In this document: one piece after another, positions 1 to 7,106 of the stretch
Layout: every line of letters starts with the position of its first letter
Numbering within the stretch: the first letter of the stretch is position 1
From: Actinomycetota bacterium
GTDB lineage: Bacteria > Actinomycetota > Actinomycetes > S36-B12
Assembly: GCA_003456155.1 (NCBI GenBank)
Contig: DMPC01000096.1
Coordinates: 2,831-23,710, forward strand
Direction: 5' to 3'
Length of the DNA: 20,880 nt
The notes under the pieces: model-generated
Database searches by the model: none
What the model was told of the DNA's origin: nothing
The model's input: the letters and a program-made list of their open reading frames with translations, nothing else
Made by a program: the position numbers and the translations under genes

Positions 1-405
1 GAGTTCCTCAACCGCATCGACGACGTCATCGTCTTCCACCAGCTCACCGAGGACGAGATCATCGAGATCGTCGACCTCATGGTCGCGAGCCTCGAGAAGC
101 GTCTCGAGGAGCAGGACATGGCGATCGAGCTGACCCCTGCGGCCAAGGCGCTGCTGGCGCATCGCGGCTACGACAGCGCCCTCGGCGCACGTCCCCTCCG
201 TCGCACGCTCCAGCGTGACATCGAGGATCCGCTCGCCGAGAAGCTGCTGTTCGGCGACCTGAAGCCGGGCTCGATCGTGTTGGTCGACGTGGCAACGGGT
301 GACGGTGAGGAGCCCTTCGAGTTCACGGCGATGCCCAAGGCCGAGCTGCCGGACGTCCCGCCCATCGAGGCGGCTGGCGCTGGCGATGCGGACGTGACGG
401 CCTGA
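1..405 (+). CDS. clpC: ATP-dependent Clp protease ATP-binding subunit ClpC, C-terminal part (5' end outside window)
   Basis: An open frame runs from base 1 and gives the last 134 residues of a class I Clp/Hsp100 AAA+ unfoldase. Residues 2-7 (FLNRID) and the following VIVFHQL are the conserved end of the second AAA+ module. GARPLRR at residues 62-68 is the sensor-2 motif in the small D2 subdomain, whose arginine contacts nucleotide. The tail after about residue 100 is acidic and alanine-rich, as in actinobacterial ClpC1. The family feeds unfolded substrates into the ClpP1P2 protease in the cytosol. ClpB has a similar C-terminus, but the tail and the placement near mutY/disA/radA favour ClpC. 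The upstream part cannot be judged. The next gene follows after 33 bases on the same strand and may be cotranscribed. Confidence 0.9.
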   Translation, partial: EFLNRIDDVIVFHQLTEDEIIEIVDLMVASLEKRLEEQDMAIELTPAAKALLAHRGYDSALGARPLRRTLQRDIEDPLAEKLLFGDLKPGSIVLVDVATGDGEEPFEFTAMPKAELPDVPPIEAAGAGDADVTA

Positions 406-438
406 CGCCGGAGCATCGGGGAGTCCAGGGGAGCGGTC

Positions 439-909
439 ATGCCGACAGGTCCCCTCATCCCTGGGCTCGAGGAGTTCGATCGGCCCAAGCGTGGGTGGCC
501 ACGGTGGCTGACCGCGTTGGTGCTCGGCCTTGTGGCGCTCGTGGTGCTGGTCATCGTCGCGGGGTTCATTGGAGGTGTGGGGCCGCTGCGGATCCTGGGC
601 CAGTCGAGCGTGCCCCTCACCCCGGTGGCCTACCGCTCGACTGACTCCCCTCAGATCATCGAGGTCGCCGTGACGGTGCCGTCCCAGGGACTGTGTCGAA
701 GTGATGACCTGGAGGTGGTCGCCTACGAGCGGGGCAGTCGGATCGAGGTCGAGGGCTCGGTGATCCGTCCTCGTTCGGCGAGCTGCCAGGCGGTGCCGAT
801 GGGTGGTGATCTCATCTGGGTGCCCGCCAGTCTTGATGCACCGCTGGGAAGCCGCACGGTCATCTCGATCGAAGGACGGACCCCGCTGCCGGACCGATCA
901 GCCGGGTAG
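439..909 (+). CDS. Hypothetical single-pass membrane protein
   Basis: This 156-residue protein is of no family I recognise. It has a short, positively charged N-terminus (KRGWPRW, about residues 17-23), one hydrophobic segment at about residues 24-46, and then a soluble domain of about 110 residues. That domain contains two cysteines (in GLCRSDD and SASCQAV) that could form a disulfide if it lies outside the cell, as the charge distribution suggests. The ATG at 439 is preceded by a good ribosome-binding site (AGGGGAG, 427-433). The gene sits 33 bases after clpC and may be read through from it. Its last 12 bases overlap the 3' end of the convergent LuxR-type gene. Function unknown. Confidence 0.75.
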   Translation: MPTGPLIPGLEEFDRPKRGWPRWLTALVLGLVALVVLVIVAGFIGGVGPLRILGQSSVPLTPVAYRSTDSPQIIEVAVTVPSQGLCRSDDLEVVAYERGSRIEVEGSVIRPRSASCQAVPMGGDLIWVPASLDAPLGSRTVISIEGRTPLPDRSAG

Positions 910-1695
910 GCCCCCGTCGTCCATCGACTCGCGTCCAACTGACGCTGCCGTGCCGATGGACGCTGCCGTGCCGACGGACTGATGGGGCTCGGCGAGCAGG
1001 CCCAGGATCCGGGCACGGGCGACGGCGTGATCACGGTCATGCACCCCGAGGGCCCGGTAGATGGCCAGGGACTCCGAGCGGACGGTCGAGTCGCTGAAGC
1101 CGATGCGTGCGCCGATCGCCCGCATCGTCAGGCCTTGGGCCAGCAGGGCGAGCACGGAATGCTGCCGGTCGGTCAGGGCGACAGGTCCGGGGAGTTGCGG
1201 AACCGGCTCCGGCCCGGGTCGAGCGTCCTCGGCCCCCTGCTGGACCCCGGCCACGTAGATGGCCAGGACGTCCGCCAGCTCGGCCAGGCAGGAGCGGACC
1301 CGTGATGCATCCACCGGGGGGTCGAGCACCACGACCAGGGCGGCGAGGGGCTGGCCCGCGGGCCCCAGCGGCCAGGCGGCGAGCGGGACTCCGGCGGTGC
1401 CGTCGCCCGCAGGCAGGACGACGCTGCCCTGGAGAGCGTCGATGGAGGCATCAAGCAGGTTCTGGCGCAGGCGGTCGGTGTCCGCCACACCCGGCGGCAT
1501 CGACAGCCAGTGACCGAGCAGGCGAGGTTCGCCGTCGTACGCCGCCGCGATGGCGCCGCCTCGGATCGACAGGGGTCCGCTCAGGAGGGCGACCACGAGT
1601 CGCGAGACCTCGTTGAGGTCGGGACGGCTCGCCAGAAGCCCGGCGAGCGTCGTGGCCAGGGCCCGCTGCTCCTGGTTGCGTCGTCTCTCGGTCAC
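898..1695 (-). CDS. LuxR-family (C-terminal HTH) transcriptional regulator
   Basis: This 265-residue protein carries a LuxR/NarL-type DNA-binding domain at about residues 174-232. It begins LTDRQ, contains LLAQGLTMRAIGARIGFS and has the recognition-helix pattern SxSTVRxExxxIYRxLGV. Residues 10-155 form an alpha/beta region that could be a GAF-like sensor, but I see no ligand or cofactor motif. There is no receiver domain, so it is not a classical response regulator. The start is GTG at 1695, with no Shine-Dalgarno sequence; CACAAT lies five bases upstream. The C-terminal tail contains a six-residue tandem repeat (VGTAAS, IGTAAS) from an 18-bp DNA duplication. The gene lies 82 bases downstream of the GH130 gene on the same strand. 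Control of that cluster is possible but only an inference. Confidence 0.8.
   Translation of the reverse strand: MTERRRNQEQRALATTLAGLLASRPDLNEVSRLVVALLSGPLSIRGGAIAAAYDGEPRLLGHWLSMPPGVADTDRLRQNLLDASIDALQGSVVLPAGDGTAGVPLAAWPLGPAGQPLAALVVVLDPPVDASRVRSCLAELADVLAIYVAGVQQGAEDARPGPEPVPQLPGPVALTDRQHSVLALLAQGLTMRAIGARIGFSDSTVRSESLAIYRALGVHDRDHAVARARILGLLAEPHQSVGTAASIGTAASVGRESMDDGGLPG
941..976. repeat. 18-bp tandem duplication inside the 3' end of the LuxR-type gene
   Basis: Two adjacent 18-base units occupy 941-958 and 959-976. They share the first 16 bases (GACGCTGCCGTGCCGA) and differ at one of the last two. The length keeps the reading frame and duplicates six residues in the regulator's tail, beyond the HTH domain. 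Confidence 0.85.
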
Positions 1696-1777
1696 GGTGC
1701 ATTGTGTCGGACCGGCATTCGTCCTGGCAGCCCATGGTGGTCAGGTCACTCAGATCTGACCGATCATCGCCACGCCG

Positions 1778-3247
1778 TCACCTGCCATCCTCACGCAGCT
1801 GCGCGAGCAGTTCCTCCAGCGAGACGGTCGCGATGCCGATGCGCTGATCGGCGATGCCGAAGGGGATCACGAGGGTGTCGCCGTGGGCCAGTCCCCCGCA
1901 CGAGTAGACGACGTTGGGCACGTAGCCCTCCCGATGCCCCGCGGTCGGAGTGAGGAGGGGCATGATCGTGCGACCGAGCACGATGGTCGGATCGTCGAGG
2001 TCGAGCAGCAGGGCACCCATGCTATAGGTGCGCATCGGGCCGACACCGTGCGTGAGCACCACCCACCCCTGGGCCGTCTCGATGGGGGAGCCGCAGTTGC
2101 CTAGCTGGATCAGCTCCCATGGCTCATGCGGCACTTGGAGCACGGTGGTGGCCGTCCAGTGCCGCAGATCGTCGGACAGGGCCAGGCTGTTGGTCTCCCG
2201 ATCCGACCGCGTCAGGGCGGCGAAGTGGCCGCCGATGCGGCGGGGGAACAGCGCCAGGCCCTTCCCCATGGCGGCGGCGCCGGAGACCGGGGAACTCGCG
2301 AAGTGCTGGAAGTCGGTGGTCTCGAGCAACTGCAGGGAGATGGTGCTGCGGTCGAACGCCGTGTAGGTGGCGAGGTATCGGCATGAGCCGTCGTCCTCGA
2401 CGAAGCGCACGAACCGGGCGTCCTCCATGCCGTGGTACTCCGGTGGCGCGTGGGGCCAGAGGATGCGTTCGGAGACGTCAGTGTCGTCGGGGAATCCCAC
2501 GCGGTACGACCATTGGGTGAGCCCGGCCGCATGGCTGGCGAGATCGGGGCTGATCCGCGGGGAGCCGTCCCCCAGAGTTGTCAGTGCCGCATTCAGCTCG
2601 CCGTCGTCGAAGGTCGCCGGCAGCAGCGCGAGCAGGTGGGAGAGCTCATCGAAGTCATGGCCGAGCTGGTCGAGTCGAGCATGGAAGACCCGCCGACTGT
2701 GGATGCCCGGCTCACCGGACTCGTACGTGACGTAGTGCGAGGGCTGGTTCACACTGACCGACCCACCGGCGTCGATCATCCCGGTCCGGAAACCGATCGC
2801 CGACCGGTGGCCCTCCCCGATGCACCGGACGCTCATGACGAAGCGGAGGGAGCCGTCACTTCCCTGGATCGGGTGCGGCACCATCGAGGGGTTGGCCAGG
2901 GCCGCGCCCTCGATCGCATACTCGTGCGTGAAGTACGCCCCGATGAGCAGACGTCTCGCACCCGAGACGGGTGCGCCCGCGGTCACCAGGGGCAGGACGC
3001 GGTCGGCGTTGGCCGCGAACAGCCGTTGGATCCCGCGATGCCGGTGGGCGAAGCGCTCCATGACGTCGTCGAGGGTCTGTTGGACCTGGTCGTCGTCGAG
3101 CTGCATCACGCGGTCGATCACTGCACCCGCTCGGGAGCCCGTCGGTCCGACGTCCTCCAGACCCGGGATGAACGGACGCGCCAGGACCCGGCTCGGGTCA
3201 GGACACAGGTCGATGCCGGTGTCGTGGGCCAGCGGCCGTCGCGTCAT
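1778..3247 (-). CDS. Glycoside hydrolase family 130 protein (mannoside phosphorylase-like)
   Basis: This 489-residue protein belongs to the GH130 / PH1107-related five-bladed beta-propeller family, whose characterised members phosphorolyse or hydrolyse beta-mannosides. Visible signatures are RPFIPGLE near the N-terminus, NPSMVPHP at about residues 119-126, YHGMEDARF at 281-289 (E-D-A/P-R is the family active-site signature, making Asp286 the likely acid), QLGNCGSPIET at 391-401, and the last blade GYVPNVVYSCG followed by FGIADQRIGIA. It has no signal peptide, so it should be cytosolic. I chose the ATG at 3247, seven bases after the upstream gene's stop, because the 30 residues before it are proline-rich and overlap that gene. 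It is last in the Hsp20-GT4-six-hairpin-GH130 cluster. Exact substrate, and phosphorylase versus hydrolase activity, cannot be told from sequence. Confidence 0.85.
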   Translation of the reverse strand: MTRRPLAHDTGIDLCPDPSRVLARPFIPGLEDVGPTGSRAGAVIDRVMQLDDDQVQQTLDDVMERFAHRHRGIQRLFAANADRVLPLVTAGAPVSGARRLLIGAYFTHEYAIEGAALANPSMVPHPIQGSDGSLRFVMSVRCIGEGHRSAIGFRTGMIDAGGSVSVNQPSHYVTYESGEPGIHSRRVFHARLDQLGHDFDELSHLLALLPATFDDGELNAALTTLGDGSPRISPDLASHAAGLTQWSYRVGFPDDTDVSERILWPHAPPEYHGMEDARFVRFVEDDGSCRYLATYTAFDRSTISLQLLETTDFQHFASSPVSGAAAMGKGLALFPRRIGGHFAALTRSDRETNSLALSDDLRHWTATTVLQVPHEPWELIQLGNCGSPIETAQGWVVLTHGVGPMRTYSMGALLLDLDDPTIVLGRTIMPLLTPTAGHREGYVPNVVYSCGGLAHGDTLVIPFGIADQRIGIATVSLEELLAQLREDGR

Positions 3248-3254
3248 GATCGGC

Positions 3255-4355
3255 TCATCCCGCGATCGACAGGGAGTCCCGTGACCGGGGGCTGGCGGCG
3301 GATCCGGGCTGGGATCGCGGCAGGTCTGCTGCCCCACTCGGCAGGCGGGGGACCAGGGTCGAGGCGCGCTGCATTGTCGAGATCAGGGCCAGCGTCGACT
3401 CGGCCCCCTCATTGAGATTGCAGCCGCCCGATTCGAGTCCGTCGTAGCCTCCGCCCGTGCGCTCGTCGACCATCAGAACTCCCACGTCATTGCGCCCGAG
3501 GAACCAGTCGGCGGCCAGGGCGACACCCTCGCGCCACTGCGGGTCGCCGGTGACCGACCATGCACGCCAGCAGGCATCGGCGAGCGCGGCCACCTCGATG
3601 GGCTGCTGATCGAACTGCGGACCGTGCCCGTCCAGGTCCCGACCGCCTGCCCCCACCACGGAAAGGTGGCCGTCGCGGATCTGCGTCTGGAGCAGCCACT
3701 CCAGCATGGCCAGCCCCCGTCGCGTCACCTCGGGGGCGCCGAGGACGGCACCCGCCGCGATGAGGGCCTCGGGGATCGCGGCGTTGGCGTACGTCAGTCG
3801 CCGCTCGGGCCAGGGGATGCCGTGACAGGCCGCGGGCAGCAGGTCGACTGCGGCATCGACGAGGAGTCGGTGCGCCACGGGATTCCTGGGATGGACAGCG
3901 AGCACCTCGGCCGCCCCGAGTGCTGCGAAGGCCGTGGAGCGCAGCCAGGGCGAGCGCTGCCGGCCGCTCTTCTCGAAGCCCCAGAGTGCCATCGCCCGCA
4001 GTCCCGAGTGCGGATGGCTCGCGGCTGCCGCGCCGAGGGCCCACACCGCCCGGCCCCAGTGATCCTCGACTGACGGATCGTCGACCCACCGCCAGTACCC
4101 CTCGAGCTGGTACCGGTTGTGCACCAGACCGGAGTCTGCCTGGGCGTTGATGACGAAGGCGAGCGCCGTGCGGCTGAGTCGGCGGGCGACCCCCTCGTCG
4201 GGTTCGCGCGACGCCACGACGAGCAGTCGCGCGTTGTCATCCGTGCAGTAGCCGTGCTCGGGTCGGGGTTCGGCGTACCGGGCATGCTCGTAGATCCCGA
4301 TGCGCGTCGTCAGGTGGGCCAGGTGCCGCAGGTGATAGCTCCACATGGTGGTCAC
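3255..4355 (-). CDS. Six-hairpin glycosidase-like protein of GT4/GH130 clusters
   Basis: This 366-residue protein begins with GIYEHARY and GYCTDDNARLLVVA (residues 35-48). I associate this pattern with an alpha/alpha six-hairpin domain that in other bacteria is fused to, or encoded beside, GT4 glycosyltransferases next to GH130 genes. The helical repeats are visible as regularly spaced Trp/Ala-rich segments (VEDHWGRAVWALGAAAAS, LTYANAAIPEALIAAG, FDQQPIEVAALADACWRAW) and GGCNLNEGAEST near residue 320. The acidic residues in DDNAR and in NEGAE are catalytic candidates. The start is GTG at 4355, overlapping the glycosyltransferase stop by four bases (GTGA), which indicates translational coupling. 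The last 30 residues are low-complexity. No signal peptide. Databases often call it 'glycosyltransferase' because of the fused relatives. Activity unknown. Confidence 0.75.
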   Translation of the reverse strand: MTTMWSYHLRHLAHLTTRIGIYEHARYAEPRPEHGYCTDDNARLLVVASREPDEGVARRLSRTALAFVINAQADSGLVHNRYQLEGYWRWVDDPSVEDHWGRAVWALGAAAASHPHSGLRAMALWGFEKSGRQRSPWLRSTAFAALGAAEVLAVHPRNPVAHRLLVDAAVDLLPAACHGIPWPERRLTYANAAIPEALIAAGAVLGAPEVTRRGLAMLEWLLQTQIRDGHLSVVGAGGRDLDGHGPQFDQQPIEVAALADACWRAWSVTGDPQWREGVALAADWFLGRNDVGVLMVDERTGGGYDGLESGGCNLNEGAESTLALISTMQRASTLVPRLPSGAADLPRSQPGSAASPRSRDSLSIAG

Positions 4356-5515
4356 GCCGTGATCAGCTGCTGCTCGACACGGGCATGGAAGGCCAGGTCC
4401 GCGTAGGCCGATGCGACGGCCGGCCAGCTGTGCAGGTCGGCAAGCAGTCGCGCAGAGGTGGCCATCGCCTCACGCAGATCGCGATCACCGGTCACGGCGA
4501 GCAGAGCCGCAACCAGGCCATCGTGGTCATCGTGCCCGACGAGGATCCCCGCGCCGGTGGAGAGCAGTTCGACGGCGTGGGGGAACGCGGTGGCGATCAC
4601 CGGGCGTCCCGCAGCGATGCTGTCGACCAGCACCCCGGAGACGGCCTGGTCGGTCGAGGCGTAGGGCAGGACGATGACGGAGCTTGTCGACAGGTAGTCG
4701 GCCAGGGTCTGGGGCTCCCGGTAGGTGCGATCGAAGCGGACGAGATGGCTGACGCGTCGGTCCCTGACGCGCTGGACGAGCGATTCCCGGTACTCCTCCC
4801 CGTGCGCGCGCAGCACCTTCGGGTGAGTCATCCCCGAGATCGTGTAGTGCACACGGTGCCCGTTCTCGTTGAGGGTGCCGATGGCGTCGATGACTCGCTC
4901 GATCCCCTTCCCCGGGCTGAGCAGGCCCCAGCTGAGCACCTCAGGATGCGGGTGGAGGGGGCTTGAGCGATGTCGGCTCGATCCGTCGGCGACGATCGCG
5001 CCGTGCGGGACGGTGACGATCGATGCGGGGTCGACGTCGTATCGGCCGACGAGCCGGTCATGCGAGCACCTCGTCATCACCACGACATGTGCGGAGCGGC
5101 GGGTGATCTCCTCCAGGATCCTGCGCTGGTTGGGCTGGGGATCGATCGGCACGGTGTGCAGGACGGTGATCACGGGAACGGTGACGAGCCTCATGACATC
5201 GAGCACCTCCTCGCCGTCGCGACCGCCGAAGATGCCGTACTCGTGCTGGATGATCGCGACGTCGGCCTCGGACAGCACCAGGGCTGCCCGGCGGACGCTG
5301 CTGGGCGAGCCGGGCAGCAGGTGCCCGGCCACCCGGTGACTGGCATCGGACTCCATGCTCCCGTCGGCCACCCGGACGATGTCGACCCGATGCCCCTGCG
5401 CCGTGAGCGCGCCGCTGAGGGCGGACGCGAACGTGGCCAGGCCGCATGCGGTGGGCGGATAGGTGCTGAGCATGGAGACGGTGAAGGACGGGGCGGTACG
5501 GCCGGGCACGTGCAT
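4352..5515 (-). CDS. Family 4 glycosyltransferase (GT-B fold)
   Basis: This 387-residue protein has the GT-B two-domain layout. The N-terminal acceptor half opens with STYPPTACGLATFASAL (residues 17-33) and contains IIQHEYGIFGG (88-98). The C-terminal donor half contains WGLLSPGKGIERVIDA (206-221) and a nucleotide-sugar site resembling GT4 at DQAVSGVLVDSIAAGRPVIA, where the usual second Glu of the EX7E motif is Asp. GT4 enzymes use NDP- or GDP-sugars with retention of configuration; GDP-mannose is a guess from the GH130 neighbour. I chose the ATG at 5515 over an upstream ATG at 5563, because a strong Shine-Dalgarno sequence (GAGGAGG, 5520-5526) precedes it and the longer form would overlap hsp20. 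Its stop overlaps the next gene's GTG. Confidence 0.88.
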   Translation of the reverse strand: MHVPGRTAPSFTVSMLSTYPPTACGLATFASALSGALTAQGHRVDIVRVADGSMESDASHRVAGHLLPGSPSSVRRAALVLSEADVAIIQHEYGIFGGRDGEEVLDVMRLVTVPVITVLHTVPIDPQPNQRRILEEITRRSAHVVVMTRCSHDRLVGRYDVDPASIVTVPHGAIVADGSSRHRSSPLHPHPEVLSWGLLSPGKGIERVIDAIGTLNENGHRVHYTISGMTHPKVLRAHGEEYRESLVQRVRDRRVSHLVRFDRTYREPQTLADYLSTSSVIVLPYASTDQAVSGVLVDSIAAGRPVIATAFPHAVELLSTGAGILVGHDDHDGLVAALLAVTGDRDLREAMATSARLLADLHSWPAVASAYADLAFHARVEQQLITA

Positions 5516-5519
5516 GGTT

Positions 5520-5526
5520 CCTCCTC
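5520..5526 (-). promoter_or_regulatory. Ribosome-binding site that fixes the GT4 start
   Basis: On the minus strand GAGGAGG lies four bases before the ATG at 5515. Nothing comparable precedes the ATG at 5563, so the shorter product is preferred. Confidence 0.8.
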
Positions 5527-5555
5527 GAAGGCTCGGGTCGTCGCTCATCCGCATG

Positions 5556-6002
5556 TCACTCACCCCGAGTGACGGGAATGGACTGGCGCTGCTCGGATTC
5601 GCTGGGCAGGTGGACCGATATCTCGAGGATCCCGTCCTCGTAGGAGGCGCTCAGATCACTCGGCTGGACGCCGCTGGGCAGCATCAGGCTTCGACGGAAT
5701 CGTCCGTAGTGGAACTCCGAGTGATGCTCCTCGTCGGTGCTCTCCTCGCGGACCGCCTCGATCGTGAGCACTCCTCCGGACAGCGAGACCTCGAGATCCT
5801 TGTCGACGTCGATCCCGGGAAGCTCGGCGCGCAGGATGAACTCCCCGTCGCGCGACAGTTCCTCGACACGGATGCCGTGGGTCGCGCGCAGGGCCAGGTC
5901 CAGCTCGGCGGGCCACAGGGAGTCCAGCCAGGAGATCAGGGAGGGCAACGGGGCGCGCAGGGGCGGCTCGGCGATCAAGCGAGTGGGCGTAACGGTGGAC
6001 AT
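5556..6002 (-). CDS. Small heat shock protein, Hsp20/alpha-crystallin family
   Basis: This 148-residue ATP-independent chaperone has an N-terminal arm (1-41), an alpha-crystallin domain (about 42-135) and a short C-terminal tail. The domain shows the ELPGIDVDKDLEVSLSGGVLTIEA strands and ends with the family signature YEDGILEISV (121-130). The tail contains IPV, an I-x-I/V motif that docks on a neighbouring subunit during oligomer assembly. The ATG at 6002 is preceded by GAGGAG (6009-6014) at six-base spacing; the in-frame ATG at 6122 lies inside the upstream palindrome and has no such site. It is first in the cluster with GT4 (40-base gap), the six-hairpin protein and GH130, so these genes are probably co-induced. 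No HspR-type (HAIR) or CIRCE operator is visible. Confidence 0.93.
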   Translation of the reverse strand: MSTVTPTRLIAEPPLRAPLPSLISWLDSLWPAELDLALRATHGIRVEELSRDGEFILRAELPGIDVDKDLEVSLSGGVLTIEAVREESTDEEHHSEFHYGRFRRSLMLPSGVQPSDLSASYEDGILEISVHLPSESEQRQSIPVTRGE

Positions 6003-6020
6003 CGAGGACTCCTCAAGGAG
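6003..6020 (-). promoter_or_regulatory. Possible SD-occluding hairpin before hsp20
   Basis: In the minus-strand leader, CTCC-TTGA-GGAG can pair as a four-bp stem with a TTGA loop that includes the GAGGAG ribosome-binding site. The same site can alternatively pair downstream as GAGG-AGT-CCTC. Such short structures over the SD resemble heat-sensitive leaders known for other hsp20 genes, but they are small enough to be chance in GC-rich DNA. Confidence 0.3.
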
Positions 6021-6095
6021 GGGCCGCGGCTCGGGCGCCTGCGGCGGGTGCCTCCATTCCAGGTCAGCCCCCTCCCCGGACTCCAGCGGGAATCG

Positions 6096-6126
6096 CACCT
6101 TGGACGTCCGATGGACGTCCAAGGTG
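6096..6126. promoter_or_regulatory. 31-bp palindrome upstream of the Hsp20-GT4-GH130 cluster
   Basis: Two perfect 14-bp arms (CACCTTGGACGTCC and its reverse complement) flank a 3-base centre. Each arm ends in the self-palindromic octamer GGACGTCC, so that octamer occurs twice with starts 11 bp apart (6102 and 6113), one helical turn. It lies about 95 bases before the hsp20 ATG and 54 bases past the mutY stop. It carries no T-run on either strand. An operator or activator site for the stress cluster is the simplest reading; a mutY terminator is the alternative. Confidence 0.6.
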
Positions 6127-6179
6127 GGCGTGGGCGATGGCCTGGGTGCCGTTCGGGATGCTCGCGAGTCTGGGCGGCG

Positions 6180-7070
6180 TCAGTCCGGCAGTGCGAGGTG
6201 GCCCGACGCCACTTCCACGACGAGTCCGTCGCTGATCAGCCCGGCCAGGGCCCGCTGGTACTGCTCCTCGTCCGGCCAGGTCGAGCGAAGCTCCGCCGCG
6301 CTCACGGGGCCATGGGCGTCGCGCAGCATGGCGAGCACGCGTCCGCGCGCCTGCCTGTCACTGCCCTCGTAGCGGGGCTGGCGCCGGGGAGCCGACTCCG
6401 GCAGAGGTCGGCCGAGAGCATGCCAACGGCAGGTGCCCGCCACGGGGCACCGATCGCACGCCGGTGCCCGAGCGGCGCAGACCAGAGCGCCGAGCTCCAT
6501 CACCGCCGCAGACCAGCGAGCGCTATCGGCGTCCTGCGCGGGCCACAGGGCGTCGGCAGCAGTGCGCTCGCCCCGGGTCAGGTGTGCGGCGGGCAGGGCC
6601 TGGCCATCGCGTGCGCGCACGAGGACTCGGCGCACATTGGTGTCGAGGACGATCGATCGACGGCCGAAGGCGAAGGCGCGCACGGCAGCCGCGGTGTACT
6701 CGCCCACCCCGGGCAGCGATCGCAGGGCCTGCTCGTCGTCGGGCACCTCGCCGGCATGGTCGTCCCGGATGACGACCGCCGACTCGTGCAGACGCCGGGC
6801 CCGGCGCGGGTAGCCCAGGCGCCCCCAGGCTCGGACGGCCTCCCCGACCGAGTCACGGGCGAGAGCGTCGGGTGTGGGCCAGCGCTCCATCCAGGATTCC
6901 CACACGGGGAGTACCCGGTCGACGGGTGTCTGCTGCAGCATGAACTCACTGACCAGGACGCCCCAGGGCGTGGTCGAGCGCCACGGCAGGGGTCGCTCGT
7001 GGGCGTCGAACCAGGAGATGACAGCCCGGACGAGGGGGGAATCGTCCGTGGGGGAGGCCGGGGCTGCCAC
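6180..7070 (-). CDS. mutY: A/G-specific adenine DNA glycosylase MutY
   Basis: This 296-residue base-excision repair enzyme removes adenine mispaired with 8-oxoguanine. It has a helix-hairpin-helix/GPD core: SEFMLQQTPV contains the catalytic Glu42, LPGVGEYTAAAV (119-130) is the HhH hairpin, and VLDTNVRRVL contains the catalytic Asp143. The iron-sulfur cluster ligands are Cys198, Cys205, Cys208 and Cys214, with the exact C-x6-C-x2-C-x5-C spacing. The C-terminal part (about 230-296) is much shorter than the MutT-like 8-oxoG domain of E. coli MutY, as is usual in actinobacteria. The GTG at 7070 has no ribosome-binding site, but CACGAT lies six bases upstream, so a leaderless message is possible. 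It is divergent from the membrane-protein gene at 7119. Confidence 0.95.
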   Translation of the reverse strand: MAAPASPTDDSPLVRAVISWFDAHERPLPWRSTTPWGVLVSEFMLQQTPVDRVLPVWESWMERWPTPDALARDSVGEAVRAWGRLGYPRRARRLHESAVVIRDDHAGEVPDDEQALRSLPGVGEYTAAAVRAFAFGRRSIVLDTNVRRVLVRARDGQALPAAHLTRGERTAADALWPAQDADSARWSAAVMELGALVCAARAPACDRCPVAGTCRWHALGRPLPESAPRRQPRYEGSDRQARGRVLAMLRDAHGPVSAAELRSTWPDEEQYQRALAGLISDGLVVEVASGHLALPD

Positions 7071-7076
7071 GCAGGG

Positions 7077-7082
7077 ATCGTG
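7077..7082 (-). promoter_or_regulatory. Possible mutY -10 box (CACGAT), leaderless
   Basis: CACGAT on the minus strand sits exactly six bases before the mutY GTG. It departs from TAnnnT at the first base, so it is weaker than the other boxes in this window. No convincing -35 is seen. Confidence 0.35.
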
Positions 7083-7106
7083 TCACGCCCGGCTCGGTGC
7101 TGCTAC

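Noticed and set aside
351..358. Isolated GGACGTCC copies (351, 1264 and 14837 regions) as further sites of the hsp20 palindrome
   Set aside because: They lie inside coding sequence, are single octamers without the flanking arms, and are expected by chance in GC-rich DNA.
1744..1761. GGTCA-N8-TGACC with an internal TCAGATCTGA palindrome after the GH130 gene
   Set aside because: Short arms, overlapping alternatives, no T-run and no supporting context; too weak to call an operator or terminator.
5513..5563. Upstream ATG at 5563 as the GT4 start
   Set aside because: It would overlap the hsp20 coding sequence and has no ribosome-binding site, whereas the ATG at 5515 follows GAGGAGG.
6003..6179. 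HspR (HAIR), CIRCE or DosR operator before hsp20
   Set aside because: The palindrome present has CTTGGAC/GTCCAAG ends separated by 11 bases and a GGACGTCC core; this does not match CTTGAGT-N7-ACTCAAG, the CIRCE arms or the DosR consensus.
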